From Luzula sylvatica (taxonomy: Eukaryota; Streptophyta; Magnoliopsida; Poales; Juncaceae): a stretch of 64,000 nucleotides of DNA. This document shows, piece by piece, positions 1 through 10,297 of the stretch. The DNA is taken from NCBI GenBank assembly GCA_946800325.1, contig OX326958.1, forward strand, positions 61,683,793 to 61,747,792, in the 5' to 3' direction. A program made the position numbers and the translations under genes. How positions within the stretch are numbered: the stretch's first letter is position 1; every line of letters starts with the position of its first letter. The notes below the pieces were generated by a model that saw nothing but the letters and a program-made list of their open reading frames with translations, made no database searches and was not told where the DNA came from.

Positions 1-640
1 ACCGTATCCCGGTGTACAAAGCTTTAACCGAACCTCTCTTGGCGGTTCACAAACACTCAGACAAGGACTAAATAGCGAAGTTTCACACTATAACACGGGC
101 TCCATGTATGCGAGAATAAGCCACCCGGTCGCGAATGCTTATGGACAACAAATATCTTCACAATCAAAGCCCCATTGAAGGTAAAAATCTTCGCATGGCT
201 AGTTCTCAACAACCGAATACTAACGACGTACAATCTAATGAAAAGAGGGTTGCCACATAACCCACGTTGTTCCCTATGCTCATATGAGATCGAATCGGTT
301 CATCACCTATTTATAGGTTGCCCGTTTTCAGCCGAAATTTGGCATATCCTTGAGCCGAGGGCGAGGCCAATATCGGACTCCATTATAGAGTTTTGGTGGA
401 ATTATCGCACGACGAAGACAACTATAGACGCGAATAAATGAGATCGAAAATGGTTAGTCACCGTTTGGACGATATGGAAAGAGAACGAAATAACCTCATC
501 TTCCAACGAAAAGGAAGAATGTCCAAGCTCATAATATCATGCATAAACTACTTGCTCCAACTGTGGAGAGTTGATGTTAAATTTTCGGCTAGTCCATGTG
601 CAAATAGATTTTTTTGTTGGTTAGGCTAGGTGAGTGAGGA
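1..640 (+). pseudogene. Decayed LINE (non-LTR retrotransposon) 3' end with zf-RVT domain
   Basis: The + strand encodes the zinc-binding region typical of the C-terminus of plant LINE reverse transcriptases: KVKIFAWLVLNNRILT, then a C-x2-C pair (CSLCSYEIESVHHLFIGC) with the HHLF-x2-C arrangement, then a W-x-I-W and ERNNLIFQ tail. The frame is broken: a stop falls just after position 438, and a one-base shift separates WKE from RNNLIF near 483. The start lies upstream of the window. The visible part has no reverse transcriptase core, so this is a dead remnant. Family knowledge: this domain follows the RT in L1-like plant elements. Confidence is high for the class and low for the exact 3' border. 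Confidence 0.8.
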
Positions 641-2007
641 AGAGGGAGGGAGATGTACATATGTATTATTTGTAAAACTTTTTTATTTTGTGTTTGTTAA
701 ATGAAAAATTGATTGGATCGAGCGCGTATCGTGTTTGCCGGTCTCTAAAAAAAATGGGTTGGTGAGAATGTTTAAATATGGATGCAAAAAGAAAATATGG
801 GTAAATTATGTTATTACTGAAACATATGTGAGTAAAACTTGAGCTATTGATGACACAAACATATCTTATAAATCTTGATAAATTTAAAAAAATATATATA
901 TTGGCGACACAAACACATCTATACAACCGCCCTCAAGGTTGTCTTTCTTTTCTAAGTCAATCTTGATATTATCGCATTCAAAATGCTAGGTAATCAGAGT
1001 TTTACATCCCAGTTTGATGTTAAAATTAGAATTAATTTGTTTTATGTTTGATTTGATTCATATCACTGTAGTTTGCTTTGCTTTGTTTTTTGTTTTATTG
1101 AAGGATAAGCAAATATTACAGAGGTTAATTGCCTGTATCGAAATTACTCTGATAGTCCTGACTTGGGTAATGAATTAGAAACCGCCACAAAAATCATAAA
1201 AACGATTGAAATAGTCGATAACCAAACAAACAGTTACCACTACAAGACATTTCTTTTGTAGTCAAATTACCATTGCATACATTATTTTTTATTTTCTCCA
1301 ATATCTCATTGACAAATCAAATGTTTTTTTTATTATTAACAACAAATCAAATGCTTGTGTGAATAATCATGAGAGATTTATTTTCTCGTGTAAAATAAAC
1401 ACGAGATTTATTTTCTCGTTTAAAATGATAAATGAATGTTTATGTAGCCAAGCTCAGTCATAGAACTCAGACAAACACTATTTATGATGCTACATAAATT
1501 CAAACTCACACTAAATTCGTGTTGTCCTAAAAGTGGTTCACACTAATCTCGCATTATACTTTTGTACTATGGCATCATGAAGAGCAAATAATGTAATTTA
1601 TTTTCTAGTAAAAAATATGAAATACAAAAATATTTTATTAACATTTCTTTAACAGTTAATTTAAAATTTAAAATCATCCTTAAAATCTATCATTGTAAGA
1701 CATTTTAAAATCAGGACCAAACAGCCCATTAAGGCCATATATCTGGTAATGGCTATTTCAGGGCCCAAGTTATAGAAACCTTACTCAAATTATGAAAAGA
1801 AAACCATAAATTAACTCGAACCTATGAAATTGCTATCTTCTACTTGTTTGGCTAAAAATCACCCAACAAATCACAAAATGAGAATTCGACCTTCTTTGTT
1901 TGACTCGTGCAAGTGTTCTAAATTTTAGTTTGGCAACTAAAACCTAACATTGTATTCATCCTAATTTGTCACCAAACAAAGACACCTACATAAAGAGCTA
2001 CCTCTGC
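641..2007. other. Intergenic, AT-rich, no gene seen
   Basis: I see no coding exon, RNA gene or clear transposon end here. A short direct repeat (ACGAGATTTATTTTCTCGT-like units near 1371 and 1401) and general AT richness are the only visible structure. The last few hundred bases are the presumed promoter of the root-cap-like gene. Confidence 0.5.
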
Positions 2008-2032
2008 ATGGAGAGCATGAAAGGCGTTGACA

Positions 2033-3094
2033 ATGAAAATATTCTTGTGCAAATTCTTACTTGCTCTTTTGTTGAGCTCATTCTTGTGTCATGATCATGT
2101 ACATGTAAATGGGGGTGATGTGCAATGCCAAGATCCTTATTATGGATATTGTTATGGAATCCCTCTCAAATGCCCTCCTGGTTGCCCTAACCTTTGCGAA
2201 GTCGATTGCACGACCTGCAAACCCTATTGCGGTATGTATTTTCTCTCTCTATCTCTTTTTCTTTGCGTAATTGGCTTATGGCATATATTTAGATCCAAGA
2301 AAAAGGTCAAAGTGTTTAAATTTTATGCAACAGATTGTGATAAGCCCGGTGCGGTGTGCCAAGACCCACGATTCATCGGAGGAGACGGAGTCATGTTCTA
2401 CTTCCATGGAAAGAGAGACGAGGATTTTTGCCTTTTGACAGACTCGGATCTCCACATAAACGCTCATTTTATCGGTAAAAAGAGCGAAAAAGGAAGAGAT
2501 TTCACTTGGGTCCAATCAATCGGTGTCTTATTCGGGCCACATCAGCTCTACATCGGTGCAAACAAGGTCTCAAACTGGCACGACTCGACCGACAACTTGC
2601 ACGTCCAATTGAACGGTCAAGACGTAACGATCCCTTTAGGCAATGGCGAAACATGGAGCGCCTTTAAAACGGGTTTAATTATCAAACGAGTCAAATTAGC
2701 CAATTCAATCGTAATAGAGGTAACAGGGTTGTTCAAACTGAGAGCCCGAGTCGTACCCATAACGGAAGAAGAATCGAGAATACACGGTTACGACATAACA
2801 AGTGACAATTGTTTTGCTCATCTCGAACTCGGGTTCAAGTTCAACTCACTAACTTCTTCGGTTAACGGGGTTCTGGGCCAGACTTATGTACCCGGATACG
2901 TTACACATGTCAAAATGGGTACACCGATGCCTATAATGGGCGGTGCAGATCAGTTCTCTTCTTCTCATTTATTCGCGACGGATTGTGCCGTGTCGAGATT
3001 TGGATCGAAAAGTGATGGATTCGAGTTGGATGCCTTGCCAATGGTTGCTTGTGGAGGTAAAAGTGGAGAAAAGGGCATGGTTTGCAGGAAATGA
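2033..3094 (+). CDS. Secreted root-cap / LEA-like protein (Root_cap family), two exons
   Basis: Exons are 2033-2231 and 2334-3094 (319 aa). I chose the ATG at 2033 because it opens a clean signal peptide (MKIFLCKFLLALLLSSFLC). The upstream TTG in the same frame is not needed. A Cys-rich N-terminal segment (CPPGCPNLCEVDC) follows, then the family signature GAVCQDPRFIGGDGVMFYFHG and the C-terminal Root_cap region (GVLGQTYVPGYV). The 102-bp intron (G^GTATGT...GCAACAG^AT) has a length divisible by three and no stop, so a naive reading runs through it and inserts 34 foreign hydrophobic residues after CKPYC. Splicing joins CKPYC to DCDKPGAVCQDP as in the family. An ATG at 2008/2017 opens an out-of-frame reading frame overlapping the start. 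A TATA-like TACATAAAG lies at 1987. The role is presumed to be extracellular; the biochemical function of the family is unknown. Confidence 0.85.
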   Translation: MKIFLCKFLLALLLSSFLCHDHVHVNGGDVQCQDPYYGYCYGIPLKCPPGCPNLCEVDCTTCKPYCGMYFLSLSLFLCVIGLWHIFRSKKKVKVFKFYATDCDKPGAVCQDPRFIGGDGVMFYFHGKRDEDFCLLTDSDLHINAHFIGKKSEKGRDFTWVQSIGVLFGPHQLYIGANKVSNWHDSTDNLHVQLNGQDVTIPLGNGETWSAFKTGLIIKRVKLANSIVIEVTGLFKLRARVVPITEEESRIHGYDITSDNCFAHLELGFKFNSLTSSVNGVLGQTYVPGYVTHVKMGTPMPIMGGADQFSSSHLFATDCAVSRFGSKSDGFELDALPMVACGGKSGEKGMVCRK

Positions 3095-3176
3095 GATCCA
3101 CTGAGTTAAATTCTCTTAATTTCCATGTGCTTATTTTTTTCTTATATTCTAAATGTGTAATTTTCATGTATCCAAA

Positions 3177-3182
3177 AATAAA
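3177..3182 (+). terminator. AATAAA polyadenylation-type signal of the root-cap-like gene
   Basis: A canonical AATAAA lies 83 bp after the stop codon, in AT-rich sequence. It is a plausible near-upstream element for 3' end formation, not proof of it. Confidence 0.4.
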
Positions 3183-3397
3183 GAATTATATTTTTTCAAG
3201 TTCATATATACACTACATAAAAAATAGTAATTATATTTTTTAAATTAATTTAGTGAAAAAGGCCTGGCCTGCAAATTCAGGCCCATATATCCCAATTTCC
3301 ATTACTACTACTGTACATAACTGTAGCCTGTAGTACTGTATCATCTTCCTCAATCCTCTAATCCACTGAGCGAAACCTCGTCTCCTTCACCCCCGCC

Positions 3398-4399
3398 ATG
3401 GTTTTCTCCGCCCTCGTCTCCATACCCAAATTCACCAAACCATCTCTCCACATACCCAAATCCTCCTCCTCCTCTAACTCCGGGTCATTTGATCTCGCCG
3501 CTTACTGGAAGTCCCTAATCGTTGAAGTAGAATCCGAACTCGATTCTGCCCTCAAAGTCAAGTACCCGGAAAAAATGTACGAGGCCATGCGCTACTCCAT
3601 CTTCTCCGGCGGGAAGCGAGCTCCACCAATCATGTGCATTGCGTCCTGTGAGCTTTTCGATGCTCCCCGCTCTGCTGCGCTCCCCACTGCTGCCGCATTA
3701 GAAATGATTCATGCGGCCTCTCACGTTCACGATGACCTTCCCTGCATGGACGCGGCCCCTCTCCGACGAGGCCGTCCCACCACACATGCCCAGTACGGCG
3801 ATGATGTAGCAGTTCTCGTCGGAGACTCATTATTTCCACTTGGTTTCACCCATATCGTTTCCAATACGCCATCGGATCTCGTCCCACGCGACACTCTCCT
3901 CTTAGTTCTAAACGAGATTGCAAAAACCGTCGGATCCACCGGCATGGCAGCAGGACAGTACTTGGATCTCGCCGGAGCGGCTGCGGGTGGAGAAAAGGAG
4001 GTGATGCTAGTACTAGAGAAGAAGTTCGGAGAAATGGCCGAGTGCTCGGCCGTTTGTGGAGGCATGCTAGGTGGAGCCACCAAAGAAGAACAGGTGGCGA
4101 TCAGACAGTACGGAAGAACTGTAGGAGTACTATACGAGCTTGTTGACGACGTGTTAATGGAGTATTCGAATGGAAGATCGGGGAAGATGAGAAGCAATGC
4201 CAGTGCGGTAAGAACGCTTGGGATAGAGAGGGCGAGGGAGATAGTTGAGAAATTGAGAGACCAGGCGAAGAAGGAACTGGAGAAGTTCGGGGATAAATGC
4301 GGGGATAGGGTTTTGCCATTGATGAGCTTTGTTGATTATGCCGTTGAGAGAGGTTTTGTCGTCGAAAGAGGAGACGAGATGGTGCCCAAAAGCACTTAG
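3398..4399 (+). CDS. GGR: Heterodimeric GGPP synthase small subunit (SSU type II/GGR-like), chloroplast
   Basis: Intronless, 333 aa; the start sits in a strong context (GCCATGG). A Ser/Pro-rich N-terminus of about 30 residues fits a plastid transit peptide. The trans-prenyltransferase fold follows (YEAMRYSIFSGGKRAPP, AALEMIHAASHVHDDLPCMD, GSTGMAAGQYLDL). Two C-x3-C motifs, C80-IAS-C84 and C216-SAV-C220, mark the small-subunit class that pairs with a catalytic GGPPS. The first Asp-rich motif is D112-D113-x4-D118, but the following acidic residues of active enzymes are AAP here. The second motif is D250-D251-V-L-M, so its third Asp is lost. Expected role (family knowledge): non-catalytic partner that alters activity and product length of plastid GGPPS for chlorophyll, carotenoid, gibberellin or terpene supply. 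Type I versus type II was judged from overall similarity and needs a tree. Confidence 0.85.
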   Translation: MVFSALVSIPKFTKPSLHIPKSSSSSNSGSFDLAAYWKSLIVEVESELDSALKVKYPEKMYEAMRYSIFSGGKRAPPIMCIASCELFDAPRSAALPTAAALEMIHAASHVHDDLPCMDAAPLRRGRPTTHAQYGDDVAVLVGDSLFPLGFTHIVSNTPSDLVPRDTLLLVLNEIAKTVGSTGMAAGQYLDLAGAAAGGEKEVMLVLEKKFGEMAECSAVCGGMLGGATKEEQVAIRQYGRTVGVLYELVDDVLMEYSNGRSGKMRSNASAVRTLGIERAREIVEKLRDQAKKELEKFGDKCGDRVLPLMSFVDYAVERGFVVERGDEMVPKST

Positions 4400-4871
4400 A
4401 TGAATGGTAGAGATCTTTATTAATTATTACTCGACTTCGTGTTATTATTAAGTGGATGATATAATTCCTTTGTATCATATCTTATTAGTTTGTTGCGTAT
4501 GGAATATCATTTACTTAATTATCTTTTTCCTGCTTTAAATATCATGCTATCCTTACGCATTTCGAGTCATGCGATAGGAATATAGAATTCGATTATATTA
4601 AATTCAAATTCAAACTTAAAAAAAAAAGAAGAACAAAAGTCAGATGCTTCTAAGAGGCCAGAAACCAGATTGATATCTTCAAACACCCTTCCACGTTCTC
4701 ATCTTCCCAAAATCTACCCATAAAAAAAGTAACACAAATTGAAATAATACATGAATTAATTTCAAATTTCAAATTCACCATTTCTAAACAGAAAGAAAGC
4801 GACCAGATCCCACCCTTTTAGCTCGAAGAATCTGGCGACGAATCTAATTCATCGTCAAACTACACTTACAA
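4400..4871. other. 3' flank of GGR-like gene and promoter/leader of IQD gene
   Basis: AT-rich with no coding signal. The pyrimidine/A-rich stretch just before 4872 is probably the leader of the IQD gene. Confidence 0.4.
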
Positions 4872-5395
4872 ATGCTATGCGGACTTAGTTTATCGTGCTT
4901 CACATCAATGCCGAAAGTGGATGAGAGTGAAACAAGAGAAAACCCGCCTCGAGTCCACGTAATTGTTGAAGAAATTGAAGTCGAGCCTGGAACGAGGTTA
5001 CTCGTCGAAAGAACGCTTTCCTTATCTCCCGAGGAGGTGTCAGCCGCGATCAAAATCGAGTCGTGCTTCAGGGGCCATCTTGTATGTTCGATTTCAATTT
5101 TTTATTTTGAAGAACTTTGTTTTTATTCTGCGATGGTAAATATGATATTTATAGTTTAATATCCCAAATATTATATTTTGGATTTTTTAAAGGGTAAATA
5201 TGATTTGTATGCTATGTTTTATAGGCAAGAAAAGCATTTAGGGCATTGAAGAGCCTCGTGAAGCTCCAAGCCATGATCAGAGGGGTGTATGTGAGACGGC
5301 AATCCGAGACGGCAATTCGGTGCATGCAGGTCTTGGTTCGATTACAAATTCGAGTTCGATCGAGACAGTTGGCTCATTTGTCCCTAGAAAATTGA
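4872..5395 (+). CDS. Small IQD protein (IQ67-domain calmodulin-binding), IQD20-like
   Basis: Exons are 4872-5081 and 5225-5395 (126 aa). The phase-0 intron (CTT^GTATGT...TATAG^GCAAGA) falls inside the IQ67 domain between FRGHL and ARKAFRAL, the position conserved in the family. The IQ67 domain covers about residues 59-118, with three IQ-like repeats: [27 protein letters not shown] and [12 protein letters not shown]. The first repeat has IE where IQ is usual. The first 50 residues are acidic and match no named motif. IQD proteins bind calmodulin and link Ca2+ signals to microtubules and membranes. This one lacks the long basic C-terminal tail of larger members, like the short IQD20-type proteins. 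The stop 8 codons after the domain looks natural. Confidence 0.85.
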
Positions 5396-5570
5396 TTCAT
5401 AGGTTTATTTCTTTTCGTAATTTTGTATTATCAAGAAAGAGATCAACATAGTTCTGATCTTTTAAGTGTAATTTTTGGAAATATTCATGTTATTTAGTTA
5501 AAAAAAATCTTCCATTTTTAATTTCTGGAGAAATAAGACTTGTCCTTGTATACTACTGTTTTCAAAATTA

Positions 5571-6663
5571 AGGGAAATTTTCAAAAAACCCCCTAACTTT
5601 TTCTGAAATTTTGAAAAACCCCCTATCTTTTTTGATATTCCAAAAAACCCCCCAAATCAAAGTTTCTTTTTCAAAAAACCCCCTATTGGGATTAAAGATA
5701 ACATTTGAGGATGTTGAAAAATTTTTGGACAAAAATACCCCTTTCTATTTCTTCTTTAATTTTACTAAGGTATTTTTTATTTCATATTTAATATACATAA
5801 ATATTTTTAAATTATACTAATTAAAAAATAAAAGACTAAGCTATATTTATAAAAATAAATTATTTTATTTATATTGAAAACTAACATCCCACAATAAAAA
5901 TAACGGCGGTATATTATGTATCTTGCAAAATCTTTGCAGAAAAATAATATTTTCATCAAGTATACAATATAAGTATATTGATAGTTTTAATTTTTTTTTT
6001 ACTGTTACTATTAATATATTTATGTCACTATATATTATGTGCATAATTTTTTTTAACGTTCATTACTTATTTAATTTTCTACCCATATATTTTCATGCTT
6101 TAAAAAAAAGTATTTTGCTGTCAAAATATTTTCAAGACGTGTAATTTTTTTTTATATTATTGTTTTTTTGGTAAACTAACATCAAACAATATAACTTCCT
6201 TAGATATATTTTCAAGATATTAATCTTGATGCAAATTCAATGGTTAAAAAGTCTTAAGTACAATACCTCAAATACTCACTTGAGTAGTTTAGCTTCTCTC
6301 TTATTTTTAATTTAATGTTAGTTTTTCATGAAAAAATATATAATAAAGAAAATATTAAGATTATATAAATATTATATTTTAATTTTTTGTAATAAGTATA
6401 TAATGAAAATATTTATATTTTTAGAATTAATATAGAATATAGAATATAAAATAACATTTTTTAATTAGTATATTTAAAAAAATACATAGAAAGGGGTATT
6501 TTTGTCCAAAAAAAAGTTAACACCATGAAATGTTAATTCTAACCCCAATAGGGGTTTTTTTGAAAATAAAACTTTGATTTAGGGGGTTTTTTGAAATATC
6601 CAAAAATATAGGGGGTTTTTTAAAATTTCAGAAAAAGTTAGGGGGTTTTTTGAAAATTTCCCT
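5571..6663. mobile_element. Long-TIR, non-autonomous DNA transposon (Mutator-like)
   Basis: The ends are inverted repeats of about 180 bp that begin AGGGAAATTTTCAAAAAACC and contain four spaced CCCCCTA blocks on the left. The same blocks appear reversed (TAGGGGG) on the right, ending at 6663. The interior is AT-rich with no gene. Flanks AAAATTA (left) and AAAATATA (right) resemble a decayed 8-9-bp target duplication. Long TIRs plus a 9-bp-class duplication suggest a MULE, but no transposase is present to confirm it. Confidence 0.75.
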
Positions 6664-7250
6664 AAAATATAAATCCACCCCATATTGAGATCATAAAATA
6701 AATTATCTCGCCTAAACATTTCGAATATGAGATATTTTATGGTTTTGAGATCTTTTATTAATTATTTACTCCATTTGTGTTATGGTCCCGAATCCCTCTA
6801 TAAATGGGACCCATACAAGATGAAGACACGTGCGTATATTTTGTAACCCTAATCGGATTCATACATGTTGTTAACCCGGTAAGCCATTAAGAGGAAAAAA
6901 AAAGTATTTCTTTCCGTCAATTTCCCTCGCAAATCGATTTAGCGAACATCTAAAATTTGTCAAGAATTAGGGTTCATTAGATCCGGTTCAAAGTTTCAGC
7001 GTTTTTTAATTTAATTTTAAATTTTAAATTTTTTTATCAACCCAATGTATGCTCTGTACTAATCAAATGTTCTAATGAATGTATTTTGTTTGATGGACTA
7101 ATGAATTTAACATGAGGTTTATTTCCTTTAGGTTATTTTGCATACATAACCAAAATACTAATTTTAGGTCGTATGTTTTGCAGATTGCAACAACTCAGAG
7201 AGTTGGAACATTTCCAAAATCGAGACAATTTATCAAATATTAAATACCAA
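6664..7250. other. Intergenic, no gene seen
   Basis: AT-rich, with no coding or transposon signature between the TIR element and the Helitron-like element. Confidence 0.4.
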
Positions 7251-8307
7251 CTAGCTTTATCTTGCGCGGGATGTTTTTTATATAATTATTTAAATAGAAT
7301 TAACGCGTGTGCGAATTAACGCGCATGCATTTGAACTAAATTAATCTAATCACGACATATTTGCAAATATCATGATGTCAATTAGGTTCACGAAATTAGT
7401 CTATCACGAATATTATTTTCTAATGTAATTTGTATAAATAGCATTTGCTCAGGTGTTTCTAAATTCGATTAATATAATCAGGACATATTCATAAATTTTA
7501 ATATGTATGTAAAATAGGAAATAAAGACCAAATGTAAAATAAGATAAAATGATAAAAATGTAAAAAAAGACCGAAATGTAAATAAAAATGACCAAAATGT
7601 AAATTAAAACTAAAAAGGACCAACATATAAATAAAAATGACCAAAATATAAATTAAAATATAAAAAGGACCAAAATGCTAATAAAAAGGACCAAAGTGTA
7701 AACTAAAACTAAAGAGGACCAAAATCTAAATTCAAAAATGTAAAAAAGGACCGGCATGTAAATAAAAGAGGATCAAGATGTAAATAAAAATGACCAAAAT
7801 GTAAGTTTTTAAACTAAAAAGGATCAAAATGTAAATAAAAATGACCAACATGTAATTTTTTAAACTAAAAAGGATCAAAATATAAATAAAAAGGATCAAA
7901 GTGTAAAATTAAAAATAGTTTTTTTACACAAAGGCCCCTAGTGACGTGGAGGAATGTAAAAAAGGACCGAAATTTAAATAAAAAAGGACCAAAATATTAA
8001 TAAAAAGTACCAAAGTGTAAACTAAAACAAAAAAGGACCAAGATATAAATAAAAAGGACTATAATGTAAATTCAAAAATGTAAAAAAGGACCGACATGTA
8101 AATAAAAGAGGATCAAGATGTAAATATAAAAGACCAAAATGTAAGTTTTTAAACTTAAAAGGACCAAAATATAAATTTTTCAACTAAAAAGGACCAAAAT
8201 ATAAAAAAAAAGGACCAAAAAGTAAATTAAATTAATTTTTTTTACAAAGGGGCCCCTGATGACGTGGAAGCACATATTTCTTCCAATTCTTCTTACTTTA
8301 TACATAA
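7251..8307 (-). mobile_element. Helitron-like non-autonomous element (copy H1)
   Basis: The left border is A|CTAGCTTTAT followed by a GC-rich stem remnant (CTTGCGCGGGATG). On the minus strand this reads as a 3' hairpin followed by CTAG and a T target base, as in Helitrons. The body shares long blocks with the 31461 and 49700 copies, including the GAATTAACGCG region, the GGACCAAAATGT array and the TGACGTGGAAGC box near the right end. The right border is estimated from the other copies (…ATACATAA). Confidence 0.6.
7520..8225. repeat. Degenerate tandem array of about 20-bp GGACCAAAATGTAAA units
   Basis: Dozens of variants of AAAAAGGACCAAAATGTAAA run head to tail, with substitutions (GATCAAGATG, GACCAACATG). 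The array is internally duplicated: two stretches each end in GGCCCCT-x3-GACGTGG (about 7936 and 8251). It is part of the Helitron-like body and has no coding meaning, although the reverse strand reads as FGPFLHFGPF-like peptide. Confidence 0.8.
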
Positions 8308-8354
8308 GAAGAATTTCAGAAGACGATCATGGAAGTCTCTCACTCCTGTTATGA

Positions 8355-8654
8355 ATGATCAAGGAAGGCGATTTCGAGGACATGCTAAGCGTCGGAAAGG
8401 ACGAGATAGAGGAAGGGCAAATGGACATGGAAAGAGACGTAGAGTTCGAGCTTGGTGCGATTTTTCAAGACGTGAAGAACTCAAGATTAACAATGGAGAT
8501 TCAAGAGTGGCCGAGATTGAGAAAAATATTCACTCCCACCGATTCGCTCGTTTTAACCGATTCACTCTCATTTCCTACACAAAACTCGATTAACAATTAT
8601 TTTCTCGATTCACAATTATTGTCCCGTTGGAGTCTTCAAGAAACCGAGGTTTAA
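8355..8654 (+). other. Unrecognised 99-codon open frame, possible captured gene fragment
   Basis: An acidic, coding-like frame (MIKEGDFEDMLSVGKDEIEEGQMD … MEIQEWPRLRKIFTP) starts just beyond the Helitron-like right border. A stop codon directly precedes the ATG. A splice-acceptor-like TTTCAG occurs near 8311, so this may be part of an exon. I do not recognise the family. Residue use is more gene-like than in nearby frames, and GC content is locally higher than in the flanks. Confidence 0.3.
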
Positions 8655-9543
8655 GCATTGTCTATCGATGCCATATCTATGAAGAAAATTGTGAAAAAAA
8701 ATTATTTCGAGGAATTTTTGTTGTATTAGAGTTTATGTAATAGGTTATAGAAGTAAGTGTTATAGGCTTAAATTGTTTAAAGCCGTTTATTTTTTCGACA
8801 TGTGCTTTTGTACGAAAAATCTATGTAATGTGTCAATGTATATATGCCTAAGGATTTTTTTTGCAAAAAAAAAAGAATTCCAGAAACTAATTTGTAATAA
8901 GAACAAATCAATTCCAGTTGAAAAAAAAATACTAGCTTCATTAGAACAAGTCAATTTCTAACGAAGTGAGAAAAAAAATACTAGCTTCATTTTACACTGC
9001 AATTATTCACTGGACACATAAAATACAAACCAAATAGATGAGGATTTATGGAATGTAAATATTTAATTGGTTTTTTATTTGGTCATAAAAATCAATACAT
9101 GCAAAACTAAATATTATTAATTTACTCTAAATCTAATTCATGTGGCTACATTGAATGGTTCATTGAAACCGTGACAAAACTAAGTAGCTAACAGAAGTTA
9201 TCACAGTTTGTGGATGATAAGCTCACACCAGAAAAACAGTGAATCACACAAATCTAAAGTTTCGAAAAATAGTTAATATTCGCAATATTTATATTTTGAT
9301 GATATGTGAGAAAGATATTCGAGTTCTTCGCATTTTGTGTTCTTTTTAATGTTGACATATTCTAGAGCTTTCGTTCATTATGATTTGAAATCATAATCAA
9401 GTTCGGATATTAGAGGGAAACTGTATTTAATGTTAACTAGTAAAACCGTACCAATAGAGTTACGATATCTTTCTCTCCGCACATAATATTCGGCTTAATC
9501 CGGGTACTCTAATCTCATTGAACGCGGCACCATAGATAAAGTT
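8655..9543. other. Intergenic, no gene seen
   Basis: AT-rich, with a short local duplication (AAAAAATACTAGCTTCATT at about 8924 and 8970). Nothing else was identified. Confidence 0.4.
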
Positions 9544-9734
9544 CTAATGTTCTATTTGTGCTTGGAATTTATTGCAAGAAAGAAATTCAAAAATGTTCTC
9601 GGGCAAAGGTTCGACACGCTCGGTAATATACGCAAAGGCAAGGACAGAAGCATCATCGTATCCATGGTACAATCCATCGAGAGTTTCACCACAGTATGAG
9701 TTTTGGCCTTCAAAGGGAGCAGACTGGTTTTCTT
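9544..9734 (-). pseudogene. Orphan terminal-exon-like segment, unrecognised
   Basis: On the minus strand a good acceptor (TAATTTCAG at 9735) leads into 62 coding-like codons ending in a stop: ENQSAPFEGQNSYCGETLDG and onward to LPENIFEFLSCNKFQ. The acidic and aromatic composition resembles a C-terminal activation region of a plant transcription factor, but no domain is recognisable. No upstream exon was found; the sequence above it is AT-rich and then transposon. It is either the last exon of a long-intron gene or a relic. Confidence 0.3.
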
Positions 9735-9878
9735 CTGAAATTAAGTAGATCATAAATTAAAATTAAAGAAATAGTATTTATTCTAAATTTTTTTTCTCAA
9801 AATTAAAGAAATAGTAAGACGTTGTATGATAATGAAATCGTAAGCTTTTTCACCTTAAAGATAAGGAAAATTCTACTT

Positions 9879-10114
9879 TGCCACCAGATTTCAACACAAC
9901 ATTCTCAATTTTCTAATTAACCCACTTAATTAACATCCCAATTAACAAGAAACGTTGAATTGATAATTTTTAAATATTAATTATCATTTGTTAATCCAGA
10001 TAGATGTTAATTATCACGTTAAGTGGGTTAAAGCAATTTACATGGATTAATTCATAAATTAATTAAGTGAATTAATTAAAGAAATTGAGGATGTTGTGTT
10101 GAAATCTGGTGGCA
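9879..10114. mobile_element. MITE with 32-bp terminal inverted repeats
   Basis: The left end TGCCACCAGATTTCAACACA and the right end (reverse complement) match over about 32 bp with one mismatch. The interior is palindromic and AT-rich (GTTAATTG/CAATTAAC blocks). No convincing target duplication is visible, so the superfamily is open. Confidence 0.7.
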
Positions 10115-10297
10115 CCATATATGCCCTCGATAAGATAATGTAAATGATTGGGCTCGAAGATAACATTTAATGAGCCAATTCAAAGTATGTGCTTAAAATC
10201 TCGAAAAAGATACATATGTATGTATATGCATTAAAAAATCGAAATTATATGTCAAAAATTAATAACTTAAATCATATGACATTATAATAATTGCAAG

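Noticed and set aside
3630..4478. Minus-strand frames over the GGPPS-like gene
   Set aside because: Antisense shadows of a GC-richer intronless gene; no independent start context or motif.
7520..8225. Possible CRISPR-like array (regular short repeats)
   Set aside because: Repeats are contiguous and degenerate with no unique spacers, in plant DNA, inside a transposon.
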